DNA from: an uncultured Collinsella sp.
GTDB lineage: Bacteria > Actinomycetota > Coriobacteriia > Coriobacteriales > Coriobacteriaceae
Reading direction: 5' to 3'
Assembly (NCBI GenBank): GCA_958453575.1
Contig: CAUDYH010000050.1
Location: 1-7,995, forward strand
DNA: 7,995 nt
This document shows positions 1 through 6,488 of the stretch, in pieces. Each line of letters begins with the position of its first letter. Position 1 is the stretch's first letter. Both the position numbers and the translations under genes were made by a program. The notes under the pieces were generated by a model, which was not told where the DNA came from, made no database searches, and saw only the letters and a program-made list of their open reading frames with translations.

Positions 1-330
1 TTCAAAGCCGTTCCCAGTACGGCGCAGCAGCTCACCCTTGGTGTCTGTGACCACATAACAGCATTCGTGGTGATTGAGCAGGTTGGGCAAAATGAAACTC
101 GCCGTTTTGCCGCTGCCGGTACCTCCAAAGGCAAAGACATTGTTGGACACACTCGTCTCCCAATGCTTGTCGTCCTCGTAGAACGCCACCGTGGCACCCT
201 TAGCCAGGATCACATCGCGCTGCTCATCGCCAGACGACAGCGCCTGCATCTCCTCCTTAGTCGCCCACTTCTTGGTTTGATACTCCGTTTGCTGCGCGGC
301 CTCGTAGCCGTACATCTTGATGACTGACAT
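1..330 (-). CDS. VirD4/TraG-type conjugative coupling ATPase, N-terminal 110 codons (runs off the window)
   Basis: Type IV coupling proteins are ATPases that bring relaxase-bound DNA to a type IV secretion channel. Reading the minus strand from the ATG at 330-328 gives an open frame to the window edge. It contains a Walker A motif, GGTGSGKT (residues 69-76), followed by SFILPNLL and then VTDTKGELL (about residues 94-102), the order typical of the TraG/VirD4 family. The start is supported by AAAGGGG seven bases upstream. No transmembrane segment precedes the Walker A motif, whereas many family members have one or two there, so this may be a soluble or short-N-terminus variant. The 305-residue gene ends 38 bases upstream on the same strand, so the two are probably co-transcribed. 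Walker B and the rest of the ATPase lie outside the window. A HerA-like ATPase is the alternative, but the TDTKGEL segment favours a coupling protein. Confidence 0.85.
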   Translation of the reverse strand, partial: MSVIKMYGYEAAQQTEYQTKKWATKEEMQALSSGDEQRDVILAKGATVAFYEDDKHWETSVSNNVFAFGGTGSGKTASFILPNLLNHHECCYVVTDTKGELLRRTGNGFE

Positions 331-368
331 GTCACGGCCCCTTTCTTGTCGATAGTTCTGTTTAGTTG

Positions 369-1286
369 CTAGGAAATACGGTCGACGCTTACACCCTCCT
401 TGGGGCTCGTCGTACACGGCAACTTGACCGCGCCGTCAATCAGACGCTCGGTTTGCGCCACATAGATCTCGCGCGCCGCAATTGAGACTGATCCGTCGCG
501 CAGATACGCAAGCAATGCATTAATCATCAGCTTGTCGAGCAGGTCGTATCCCTTGGCCTGAGCGCAGTTGAGGAGATAGCGGTCCTGGAGCCCCCGTACC
601 TTAGTTGCCAAATCGATTTCCATCTTTTCCTCCATGTAATAAAAGTTCTGCCGATTGTCCGAAAGTGCCTCATACGGGTATTTGACGCATAGCTCAAAGT
701 TGAAACGCGGACTCGTATCGAACACGCGTTGCTGAATCACGCGGTAACGTTCGAAAAACATGACGACATCGTCTTCGTCCGCCGTAAAGCCACGCGATCC
801 GTCGCGATGCACGTGGTCGTAGGGCCTTTTGTGGTCGGTATGACGCACAAAGCGAGACGGAATATATCCACCTTTTTCGGACGAGTACTTCATACCTGTC
901 GAAACCTGCTCAAACATGAGCACGCCGCTCGATTTAAAGCGCGGATTGCTTCCGTGCCGAAACAGGCTAATTAAGATGGCCATGCAGCGCATGCAGCTAT
1001 CGCGCTGGGGAAAGTACAGCGACAGCAAAGCGAGCGCCGCCGCGGCCAAAAGCTCGCGAGCCTCGTGCACATCGTCTCGATACTGCTCGGGCACCAGCCC
1101 GGGAATATCGGGCGAGTGCTTTTCCAGCACGCCAACAAGTGCCTTAGCGAGGCGCTCAACGTTCTCTTCACCGCAGTACGGATACGGAAACGGCTTCTCT
1201 GCCTTCTCGTTCTTTGCGCACATACTACGGAGATCCTCGTCGAGTGTGTTGAGGAATGCCTCGTAGATGCTGTCTTCGCTCTTCAT
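369..1286 (-). CDS. Unrecognised 305-residue protein upstream of the coupling ATPase
   Basis: I do not recognise this family. The protein is mostly soluble in character. It has an acidic N-terminus, a hydrophobic Ala/Leu-rich helix at about residues 78-92, and a Cys pair (CMRC, 98-101) followed by a second hydrophobic stretch (about 102-110). A middle region is rich in aromatic, His and Arg residues (about 140-185), and a helical C-terminal third follows. The hydrophobic stretches are short and probably buried helices rather than membrane spans. AGGAAG lies eight bases upstream of the ATG, supporting this start. The coupling-protein gene follows after 38 bases on the same strand, so a role in conjugation or in an element-encoded accessory function is plausible from context only. 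It is much longer than the small PcfB-type proteins that precede coupling proteins in some Firmicute elements, and I see no PcfB resemblance. Codon use looks coding throughout; competing frames in this stretch are shadows. Confidence 0.72.
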   Translation of the reverse strand: MKSEDSIYEAFLNTLDEDLRSMCAKNEKAEKPFPYPYCGEENVERLAKALVGVLEKHSPDIPGLVPEQYRDDVHEARELLAAAALALLSLYFPQRDSCMRCMAILISLFRHGSNPRFKSSGVLMFEQVSTGMKYSSEKGGYIPSRFVRHTDHKRPYDHVHRDGSRGFTADEDDVVMFFERYRVIQQRVFDTSPRFNFELCVKYPYEALSDNRQNFYYMEEKMEIDLATKVRGLQDRYLLNCAQAKGYDLLDKLMINALLAYLRDGSVSIAAREIYVAQTERLIDGAVKLPCTTSPKEGVSVDRIS

Positions 1287-1573
1287 GAATGCTTCTTCCT
1301 ATCCGGTTGCAGATGTTTGTCGGTAAGTTTGTTCTAAGTTTTAGAATGATTTGACGTGTGGGCCAGAAACGTCGCCTAGCCTGTGGTTTCGTAAGTAAAA
1401 TTACTCTGCTCGATAGCGCGATTTGCCTAAAGGCTGTCTAGCTGTGGCATCAAACAGTTGGTATTGAATTGGTTTGGATTGCTTCGAGGATAGCACAGTG
1501 TGCTGTTCTCGTCATTAGAAATTTTCGAAATATTCTGTTAACATATATCCCACTAAGAAGAAAGGGCATACGT
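1287..1573. promoter_or_regulatory. AT-rich divergent intergenic region with several short palindromes
   Basis: This 287-base gap separates the minus-strand conjugation-type genes from the plus-strand methylase/specificity-like gene, so it should hold promoters in both directions. Visible structures are: TTCTAA-gtt-TTAGAA (1332-1346), AGTAA-aa-TTACT (1394-1405) and AGCACA-g-TGTGCT (1492-1504). All are perfect inverted repeats of operator size. The stretch is clearly richer in A+T than its flanks. For the plus-strand gene, TATATC at 1544-1549 could be a -10 element, but the matching -35 is poor. I could not assign a convincing minus-strand promoter. Confidence 0.45.
1561..1566 (+). promoter_or_regulatory. 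Ribosome binding site deciding the start of the methylase/specificity-like gene
   Basis: AAAGGG, in the longer purine run AAGAAGAAAGGG, ends seven bases before the ATG at 1574. The open frame extends upstream to a TTG at 1469, but that TTG has no ribosome binding site and its first 35 codons run through AT-rich intergenic sequence. The same AAAGGG(G) pattern precedes the coupling-protein gene. Confidence 0.75.
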
Positions 1574-3007
1574 ATGTACGAATCCGCGTTCTCTTTGCCA
1601 CGCCTCACCGCTGCCATCATTTCGCGCGCACTCAATCTGGAACAAGGCAGTCGCTTGCGCGTCGTTCGACTACCCGATTCGCTCGATGCCGACCTGCTCA
1701 ATACGTGCCTCTTCATGAATAAAAGCGTCTTTCCCAGCATTTGCGAACTTGAACCAGGAGAGCGGGACGACGTCGACGGCCCCGCTCCGGTGCTTATCGA
1801 CGCTACGGGCTATCACCGCAATACTCACGACAAAGAAATTCGCTTATGCGAGGCCCTTATCAACGATCTGGAGCCGGGCTATTTAGGCTTTTGCGATTGG
1901 GACCCCTTTGTTTGGTGCCTCTATGCGCTCGCGCTTTCCGGTCGAAGCAGGGCAGCGGTATTACTGCCAGCAAGTCTAATAGATAAAGCCGAGCAGGCGC
2001 GCACGGTTCTCATGCGCGAAGGACTCATCGAGCGTGTCGTCTATTTCCCGCACAGCGAACCCAGCAGTTACAAGATGTGCGAGCTCATCGTCTTGTCAAC
2101 GGAGAACCGCAGCGTCACATTCCACAACCTGTCCAGCTTCACTCGCTACATGTTGCCAACCCCCGCGAACGAAGAATCCTGCCCGCCCCTAGCTATTGCA
2201 CCGGATTGGTCCCGCGTTAGCCTCGCTCAACATCAGACCTCTCCCATAGAGACAATCGTTCTCGAGACGCGTGAGCTACTCCAGCACCATGCCCCACTCT
2301 CGTGGGGCAAAATCAGCCTTATCAGCCTTACCCGAAACTACAGCGCCACGCTTGGTGACGCTTTTACGCGAGTGGCACCATTCATGCCCCGCGAGAGCAC
2401 CACATCGAACGACGTTGATGCGATCGAGGTTCGCCGCATCTCATCTCAGGATTTTCAAGACGGCAACCTTCTGCCCGCAGACGCTGTAGAAAGCGCAAAC
2501 GGCTCGGATTCCAAAATCGTAAAGGTGGACCCCAGCGTTCTCGATCGCTATGAGCTCCGCGCTGGAGATATCGTCATGCCGCGCATGCTGGGTCGCTACG
2601 GCGCGTCCAACCTGCTTGTCGTCAGCGCCAATGACGCAAAGCAGCACCTGGTTGCTTCGCATAACACCACCGTCATTCGCCCGTCATTCGAAACAATGAC
2701 CGAAGAGGAGCGCGTGGTGTTTTCGGAGATAATCGTTGGCTACCTTACAGAAGGCCACGGGGCGCAGCTAATTCAAGCATTGACCGAAGCGGCAGACATC
2801 CGTGCCATCCGCCCGACCGACCTGTTTGAGATCGAAGTCCCGCCGGCGCTCGACCCGCGCACACGCGAGTATAGCGAATCCATCAACCGCTTTGCCGAGG
2901 TCGTAAGGACAAAGAAACAAGCCGAGGCCGCTGTCGCCCAAGCCCAGCGCGACCTCGAAGGCGCAAAAAAGGCCGTCACCCAGGTGGTCGACCAGACCTG
3001 CGAATAG
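1574..3007 (+). CDS. N6-DNA-methylase-like / HsdS-like fusion protein, apparently lacking methylase catalytic motifs
   Basis: The predicted 477-residue product appears bipartite. Residues about 105-180 (DPFVWCLYALALSG, then AAVLLPASLI, then an R-x-x-L-x-x-EGLIERVVYFP stretch and CELIVLS) follow the pattern found just after the NPPY motif in type I (HsdM) and TaqI-like N6-adenine methylases. However, I see no NPPY/DPPY motif and no glycine-rich AdoMet motif I; the nearest remnant is VLIDATGYHR (73-82). Residues about 250-430 resemble a type I specificity-subunit target-recognition domain, with the RAGDIVMPR segment (329-337), SHNTTVIRP (362-370), a YLTEGHG segment and DLFEIEVPP (416-424). A charged Ala/Gln/Lys-rich coiled coil follows (about 436-470). 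The likely role is sequence-specific DNA binding or recognition, perhaps in defence or element maintenance. No separate methylase or restriction subunit is in the window. The domain reading comes from pattern recognition; catalytic loss is an inference. Confidence 0.75.
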   Translation: MYESAFSLPRLTAAIISRALNLEQGSRLRVVRLPDSLDADLLNTCLFMNKSVFPSICELEPGERDDVDGPAPVLIDATGYHRNTHDKEIRLCEALINDLEPGYLGFCDWDPFVWCLYALALSGRSRAAVLLPASLIDKAEQARTVLMREGLIERVVYFPHSEPSSYKMCELIVLSTENRSVTFHNLSSFTRYMLPTPANEESCPPLAIAPDWSRVSLAQHQTSPIETIVLETRELLQHHAPLSWGKISLISLTRNYSATLGDAFTRVAPFMPRESTTSNDVDAIEVRRISSQDFQDGNLLPADAVESANGSDSKIVKVDPSVLDRYELRAGDIVMPRMLGRYGASNLLVVSANDAKQHLVASHNTTVIRPSFETMTEEERVVFSEIIVGYLTEGHGAQLIQALTEAADIRAIRPTDLFEIEVPPALDPRTREYSESINRFAEVVRTKKQAEAAVAQAQRDLEGAKKAVTQVVDQTCE

Positions 3008-3028
3008 CGCATAGGCAGTAGAAACGTC

Positions 3029-3067
3029 TTAAGCCGGCGACAGGAACTAATTCTGCCGCCGGCTTAA
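3029..3067. terminator. Hairpin between convergent genes, probable bidirectional terminator
   Basis: TTAAGCCGGCG (3029-3039) and CGCCGGCTTAA (3057-3067) form a perfect 11-base-pair stem, and inner bases CAG/CTG and GAA/TTC can extend it. It begins 21 bases after the stop of the methylase/specificity-like gene and lies 9 bases beyond the stop of the convergent AbiEii-like gene, so it can serve both. The downstream sequences lack a strong T tract on either strand, so termination may be weak or assisted. Confidence 0.6.
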
Positions 3068-3076
3068 CTATCTAGC

Positions 3077-3967
3077 CTATTCCCATCCCGTGGTCTGAGG
3101 ATTCCATTTGCGCACATTCGCCGAATGATTAAAGCACGATGTATACAACCGATTGACAACCTCTTCTGCCCCAGCAATGTTCCCCGCGAGATCAAGTACC
3201 CCCGCCTGCCTCGCCATCTTTACGTACTGTGCAGAACCATTTTGTTTCCACCAGAGAGGCGCCACGAACTCTTCCGGCATTGCCACTTTGCGGGCAGACG
3301 CTTCTTTCTCGACCCTCTCGACAAGCGTAGCCCCATCGATGAAGCAAGTTTTCGCGTACACCAAGATGTCGACTATATCCTTGATTCGCGAAGAGGCACG
3401 GCCCTCATGCATCTCTATCATTGCGAGCAATTTATCTGCAAGGGCGCTCTCCACTCGGCATACTCGATAGTCGCAGACTGGGAGCCCCTCGATATTCAAA
3501 CGATCGATCGGCGCGAGAACCTCAGGCTCAAGTCCCCGCACTTCATCAATTACCAAGTCAATTGAAATTGGCTGTAGCTTCTTGGTTCCCATAAAGGGGG
3601 TGAACCATACCTTAGCACCGCACCGATACTCATCTTCTTCTTTGATCTGCTCTGCACGATCAAAGACAAACGAAACGAAATCCTCCAGATCAATCGAAGC
3701 CGCCCGCACCAGATCGGCAACAGCCTCTTCGAGGCTCTCCTCTTGAGCAACCAAGTCAATATCTCTTGTGACACGCGCATCGAGCGTTCGCGCCAGGACG
3801 CTTTGACCACCTTTAAGCACAAAACGGCAGTCATCTTCTGAAAAAACGCGACATAGGAAGCGATGAAAGTAGAAACCAACGATTGCCCGATTAGTATCCA
3901 TTGGTGATTCTCTTGCGGCATTCCTAACAGCCATCTCCAATGCGGCAGGCGTTTTGTACTTCACCAT
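3077..3967 (-). CDS. abiEii: AbiEii-type nucleotidyltransferase toxin
   Basis: This is a 296-residue protein of the AbiEii/AbiGii (DUF1814) nucleotidyltransferase family, the toxin half of AbiE-type abortive-infection/toxin-antitoxin pairs. Family members are thought to block growth by transferring nucleotides, in some studied homologues to tRNA. Visible family motifs are FVLKGGQSVLAR (49-60), the paired acidic site RVTRDIDL (65-72, D69 and D71), a later SIDLVIDEV with a third candidate acidic residue (D137), and ALADKLLAM followed by RIKDIVD (K179, K196, D197, D200). These are the expected order and spacing, and no key residue appears lost. Length is normal for the family. The antitoxin gene ends 15 bases upstream, so the pair is one operon. 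GGAGG (3970-3974) lies only two bases from the ATG but five from the next codon, a GTG at 3964, so translation may start one codon later. Confidence 0.88.
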   Translation of the reverse strand: MVKYKTPAALEMAVRNAARESPMDTNRAIVGFYFHRFLCRVFSEDDCRFVLKGGQSVLARTLDARVTRDIDLVAQEESLEEAVADLVRAASIDLEDFVSFVFDRAEQIKEEDEYRCGAKVWFTPFMGTKKLQPISIDLVIDEVRGLEPEVLAPIDRLNIEGLPVCDYRVCRVESALADKLLAMIEMHEGRASSRIKDIVDILVYAKTCFIDGATLVERVEKEASARKVAMPEEFVAPLWWKQNGSAQYVKMARQAGVLDLAGNIAGAEEVVNRLYTSCFNHSANVRKWNPQTTGWE

Positions 3968-3982
3968 GTCCTCCGTTTCGCA

Positions 3983-4606
3983 TTACCCGTTCAGTACCAT
4001 CAGCAAAGGCGCCATCAGCTCGCGTCGTTTGGCGGTTTTAGAGTTCTCTTCTACAAGATCCTTCAGCCGTTGTATATCGAGTCCACGTCCAAGCGCGTCG
4101 TTATAGGCATCGATAATTAATGAGGGATCCTCGCAATCGAGGCAAAGATCGACAAGCGTGCGCTCGGGTTTAGTTACCGGCAGGCCGTCGAGCCAAACGA
4201 TGTCCCGCTCAGCAATCTCGCGCTTTACAAAAGAAAGGGATTCGTTTCTTGTATTGATACGCATGGGCGCGGTCATCCTGTAGGGGGACAGATAGAAATC
4301 GCCCATTTGCTGCAGGTTCGCCGCTGTCGTACCGCTCACGGCGATGCCATCCCACTGACGTTTTCTCTCCCACGCGCAAAGGGGGGGATTGGTGAGCTTC
4401 CAAAAGGCGTTGAGTTCGTCGGTGTCTCGGCGCTGCGTTCCAGACATCCGGTAGGCGCCGTGGCATATCCGTTCAAGACGCCCTGCGCGGCATGAGTGCG
4501 CTAGCGCATCTCGAGAGATGTCCATGCGAGCCGCCTGGGCTGTGGTGAACACGCCCTCGCTCTCGGAAAGCTCGCTTATCGCCGCTATGTTGCTAAAGTA
4601 CTTCAT
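3983..4606 (-). CDS. abiEi: AbiEi-type antitoxin / transcriptional regulator
   Basis: The 207-residue product has an N-terminal winged helix-turn-helix (about residues 7-55, with TTAQAARMDISRDALAHSC and GRLERICHGAYRM). It also has the conserved GLPVTKPERTLVDLC signature (141-155) of the AbiEi C-terminal domain. In characterised AbiE systems this protein neutralises the AbiEii toxin and represses its own promoter. I start it at the ATG at 4606 because family members begin a few residues before the helix-turn-helix. The in-frame ATGs at 4657 and 4630 would add 17 or 8 residues, but the 4630 start lies between the best -35 and -10 elements and neither has a good ribosome binding site. There is also none before 4606, but the promoter there predicts a leaderless transcript. 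A run of seven C (coding strand, 4387-4381) lies within codons for N-P-P-L and could be slippage-prone. Confidence 0.85.
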   Translation of the reverse strand: MKYFSNIAAISELSESEGVFTTAQAARMDISRDALAHSCRAGRLERICHGAYRMSGTQRRDTDELNAFWKLTNPPLCAWERKRQWDGIAVSGTTAANLQQMGDFYLSPYRMTAPMRINTRNESLSFVKREIAERDIVWLDGLPVTKPERTLVDLCLDCEDPSLIIDAYNDALGRGLDIQRLKDLVEENSKTAKRRELMAPLLMVLNG

Positions 4607-4612
4607 GCTGCA

Positions 4613-4640
4613 ATTGTAGGATATTTTCATACTTTTGCAA
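4613..4640 (-). promoter_or_regulatory. Promoter of the AbiE operon, predicted leaderless
   Basis: On the minus strand, TTGCAA (4640-4635) and TACAAT (4618-4613) are separated by 16 bases, a good match to a housekeeping sigma-factor promoter. The seventh base after the -10 element is the A of the ATG at 4606, so the mRNA is predicted to begin at the start codon. This explains the missing ribosome binding site. CTGCAATTGTAG (4608-4619), a 12-base palindrome with one mismatched pair, overlaps the -10 and is a candidate site for AbiEi autorepression. Confidence 0.6.
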
Positions 4641-4725
4641 CGTGATTTTTGATCCATTAGATCCGTTTGCCTTGTTTACCCCATTTCTGACGCCGTTTTG
4701 CACCGGCACCCCATCCCCCGCTATT

Positions 4726-4905
4726 GAGGTCTAATACTTTTCCGCGAAGTGAACGGCTGTTTTTGGACCTCTGAAACATCCGCATTTTTCGGCGGCAAAA
4801 TCGTGGGATTTCAGCATTGAAACCGCAGGAAGCGGCACCTCTAAAGTGTCGATGCTTCGGGGGTCCGTTTTCACTCATTCACTTCTCGGAAAAGTATTAG
4901 ACCTC
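4726..4905 (+). repeat. 180-base palindromic repeat, copy A
   Basis: The ends 4726-4755 and 4876-4905 are inverted repeats of 30 bases with two mismatches; the left one begins GAGGTCTAATACTTTTCCGC. An internal pair of 24-base arms (4765-4788 with 4843-4866, GGACC...TTTT and AAAGTG...GGTCC) continues the palindrome inward with about 18 Watson-Crick and 4 G-U pairs as plus-strand RNA. The stretch between outer and inner arms is an unpaired 9-by-9 loop. The centre includes GAAACCGCAGGAA (4819-4831), shared with copy B. Ungapped alignment to copy B gives about 135 of 180 identical bases by hand count. No coding potential or convincing target-site duplication is visible. It lies between the AbiE operon and the signalling operon. 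Confidence 0.9.
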
Positions 4906-5015
4906 GCCATCAGCTATCCCAAAGATCAGACCGCCCCTCCTTCACGCCACGCAAAACCTGCCTTTTCTGCCCCTGCCCGCCTCCGCACCACCCAAAAACT
5001 CATCCAACATTAATC
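4906..5015. other. Non-coding stretch between repeat A and the signalling promoter
   Basis: There is no supported open frame, hairpin or repeat here. The plus strand is C-rich and A-rich with few G (for example the stretch 4934-5009), which is unlike the coding DNA on either side. I see nothing functional beyond the promoter that begins at its right edge. Confidence 0.5.
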
Positions 5016-5043
5016 TTGGCTCAAGAATCGCTTAATCTATAAC
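5016..5043 (+). promoter_or_regulatory. Probable promoter of the DUF4342 / two-component operon with operator-like repeats
   Basis: TTGGCT (5016-5021), a 16-base spacer and TATAAC (5038-5043) form a credible -35/-10 pair. The sequence TTAATCT occurs at 5010-5016 and again at 5032-5038, a 22-base repeat spacing that places both copies on one face of the helix; OmpR-family regulators often bind such direct repeats. TCTTG-gct-CAAGA (5014-5026) is a perfect inverted repeat over the -35, and CTATA/TATAG (5037-5041, 5050-5054) flanks the start region. Autoregulation by the downstream response regulator is an inference. Confidence 0.55.
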
Positions 5044-5049
5044 CTGCAC

Positions 5050-5156
5050 TATAGAGTTCGACCAAGGGCGGGGCGGCGCAACGCAGACCGCCGAACGCAA
5101 CGCTCGCGCCCGGGCAGATCGCCCGGCGTCGCGCCCATCGAACGAAAGGACAGGTC
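5050..5156 (+). promoter_or_regulatory. GC-rich 5' untranslated leader with hairpin
   Basis: If transcription starts near 5050, the leader is about 105 bases long and very GC-rich. CCGGGC (5110-5115) and GCCCGG (5121-5126) form a tight stem around the loop agatc, with further CGCG pairs possible outside it. It lies about 20 bases before the ribosome binding site AAAGGA, so it could affect translation. No known riboswitch class is recognised, and there is no leader-peptide reading frame I would defend. Confidence 0.35.
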
Positions 5157-5699
5157 ATGGACGACCTCGAAAAAGTTGAAACCATCCGCACCAAGTGCAA
5201 CGTGAGCTACACCGACGCCAAGGCCGCGCTCGACGCCGCCGACGGCAACGTCCTGGACGCCATCATTTGGCTCGAGTCGCAGGGCAAGACGCAGACCACG
5301 TCGGCGCACGCCGCCACCGAGTCCGCGCCAGCCGACGAGCCCTCGGCTGAGATGGTCGCCGCGCAGGTCGCCTACGAAAAGTCGAGCGAAAAGACCGACT
5401 TCTCCAAGAAGATGGACAGCGTGTGGGAGTACCTCAAAAAGCTCTTCCGTCTGAGCCTGGACACCAAGTTTATCGCCACGCGCCGCGACGCGATCATCCT
5501 CAACATCCCCATCCTGATCCCCATCGTCGCGCTGTTTGCCTGGGGCGCCACGATTTGGCTGATGCTCATTGGCCTGTTCTTTGGCATGCGCTACCGCATC
5601 GATAGCGACGGCGACGTGCCCGGCAGCATCAACACCCTGATGGACAGCGCTGCCAATGCCGCGGACGACATCAAGCAAAATCTCAACGACGACAAGTAA
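5157..5699 (+). CDS. UBA-like (DUF4342-type) membrane protein
   Basis: The 180-residue protein begins with a UBA/TS-N-like three-helix domain (residues about 3-41: VETIRTKCNVSYTDAKAALDAADGN then AIIWLE). This fold is found in EF-Ts and NAC proteins and in bacterial DUF4342 proteins. An Ala/Thr/Glu-rich linker follows (about 42-75), then an amphipathic basic segment (83-110) and one long or two closely spaced membrane segments (about 112-145). The tail is short and acidic (148-180). AAAGGA six bases before the ATG supports the start. The response regulator begins 18 bases after its stop, so the three genes probably form one operon. The function of the family is not established. Its place as first gene suggests a membrane-linked partner or output of the two-component pair, which is inference. 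Confidence 0.8.
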   Translation: MDDLEKVETIRTKCNVSYTDAKAALDAADGNVLDAIIWLESQGKTQTTSAHAATESAPADEPSAEMVAAQVAYEKSSEKTDFSKKMDSVWEYLKKLFRLSLDTKFIATRRDAIILNIPILIPIVALFAWGATIWLMLIGLFFGMRYRIDSDGDVPGSINTLMDSAANAADDIKQNLNDDK

Positions 5700-5717
5700 T
5701 CGCAGACGGGGGCACGT

Positions 5718-6471
<754 letters not shown>

Positions 6472-6488
<17 letters not shown>

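Noticed and set aside
67..327. An 86-codon plus-strand open frame at the left edge
   Set aside because: It is antisense to the coupling ATPase, whose Walker A motif fixes the true strand and frame.
1469..1573. A 35-codon N-terminal extension of the methylase/specificity-like gene from a TTG
   Set aside because: No ribosome binding site, AT-rich intergenic composition, and a well-placed AAAGGG before the ATG at 1574.
3125..3565. A 146-codon plus-strand open frame within the AbiEii region
   Set aside because: It lies wholly opposite the AbiEii gene, which shows family motifs, and has no ribosome binding site.
4657..4878. A 73-codon minus-strand open frame through repeat copy A
   Set aside because: It runs through the palindromic element and has low-complexity basic content with no family resemblance.
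4726..4905. A CRISPR array or tRNA-like structure
   Set aside because: There is one palindrome with inner arms and no regularly spaced identical repeats, and no cloverleaf can be drawn.
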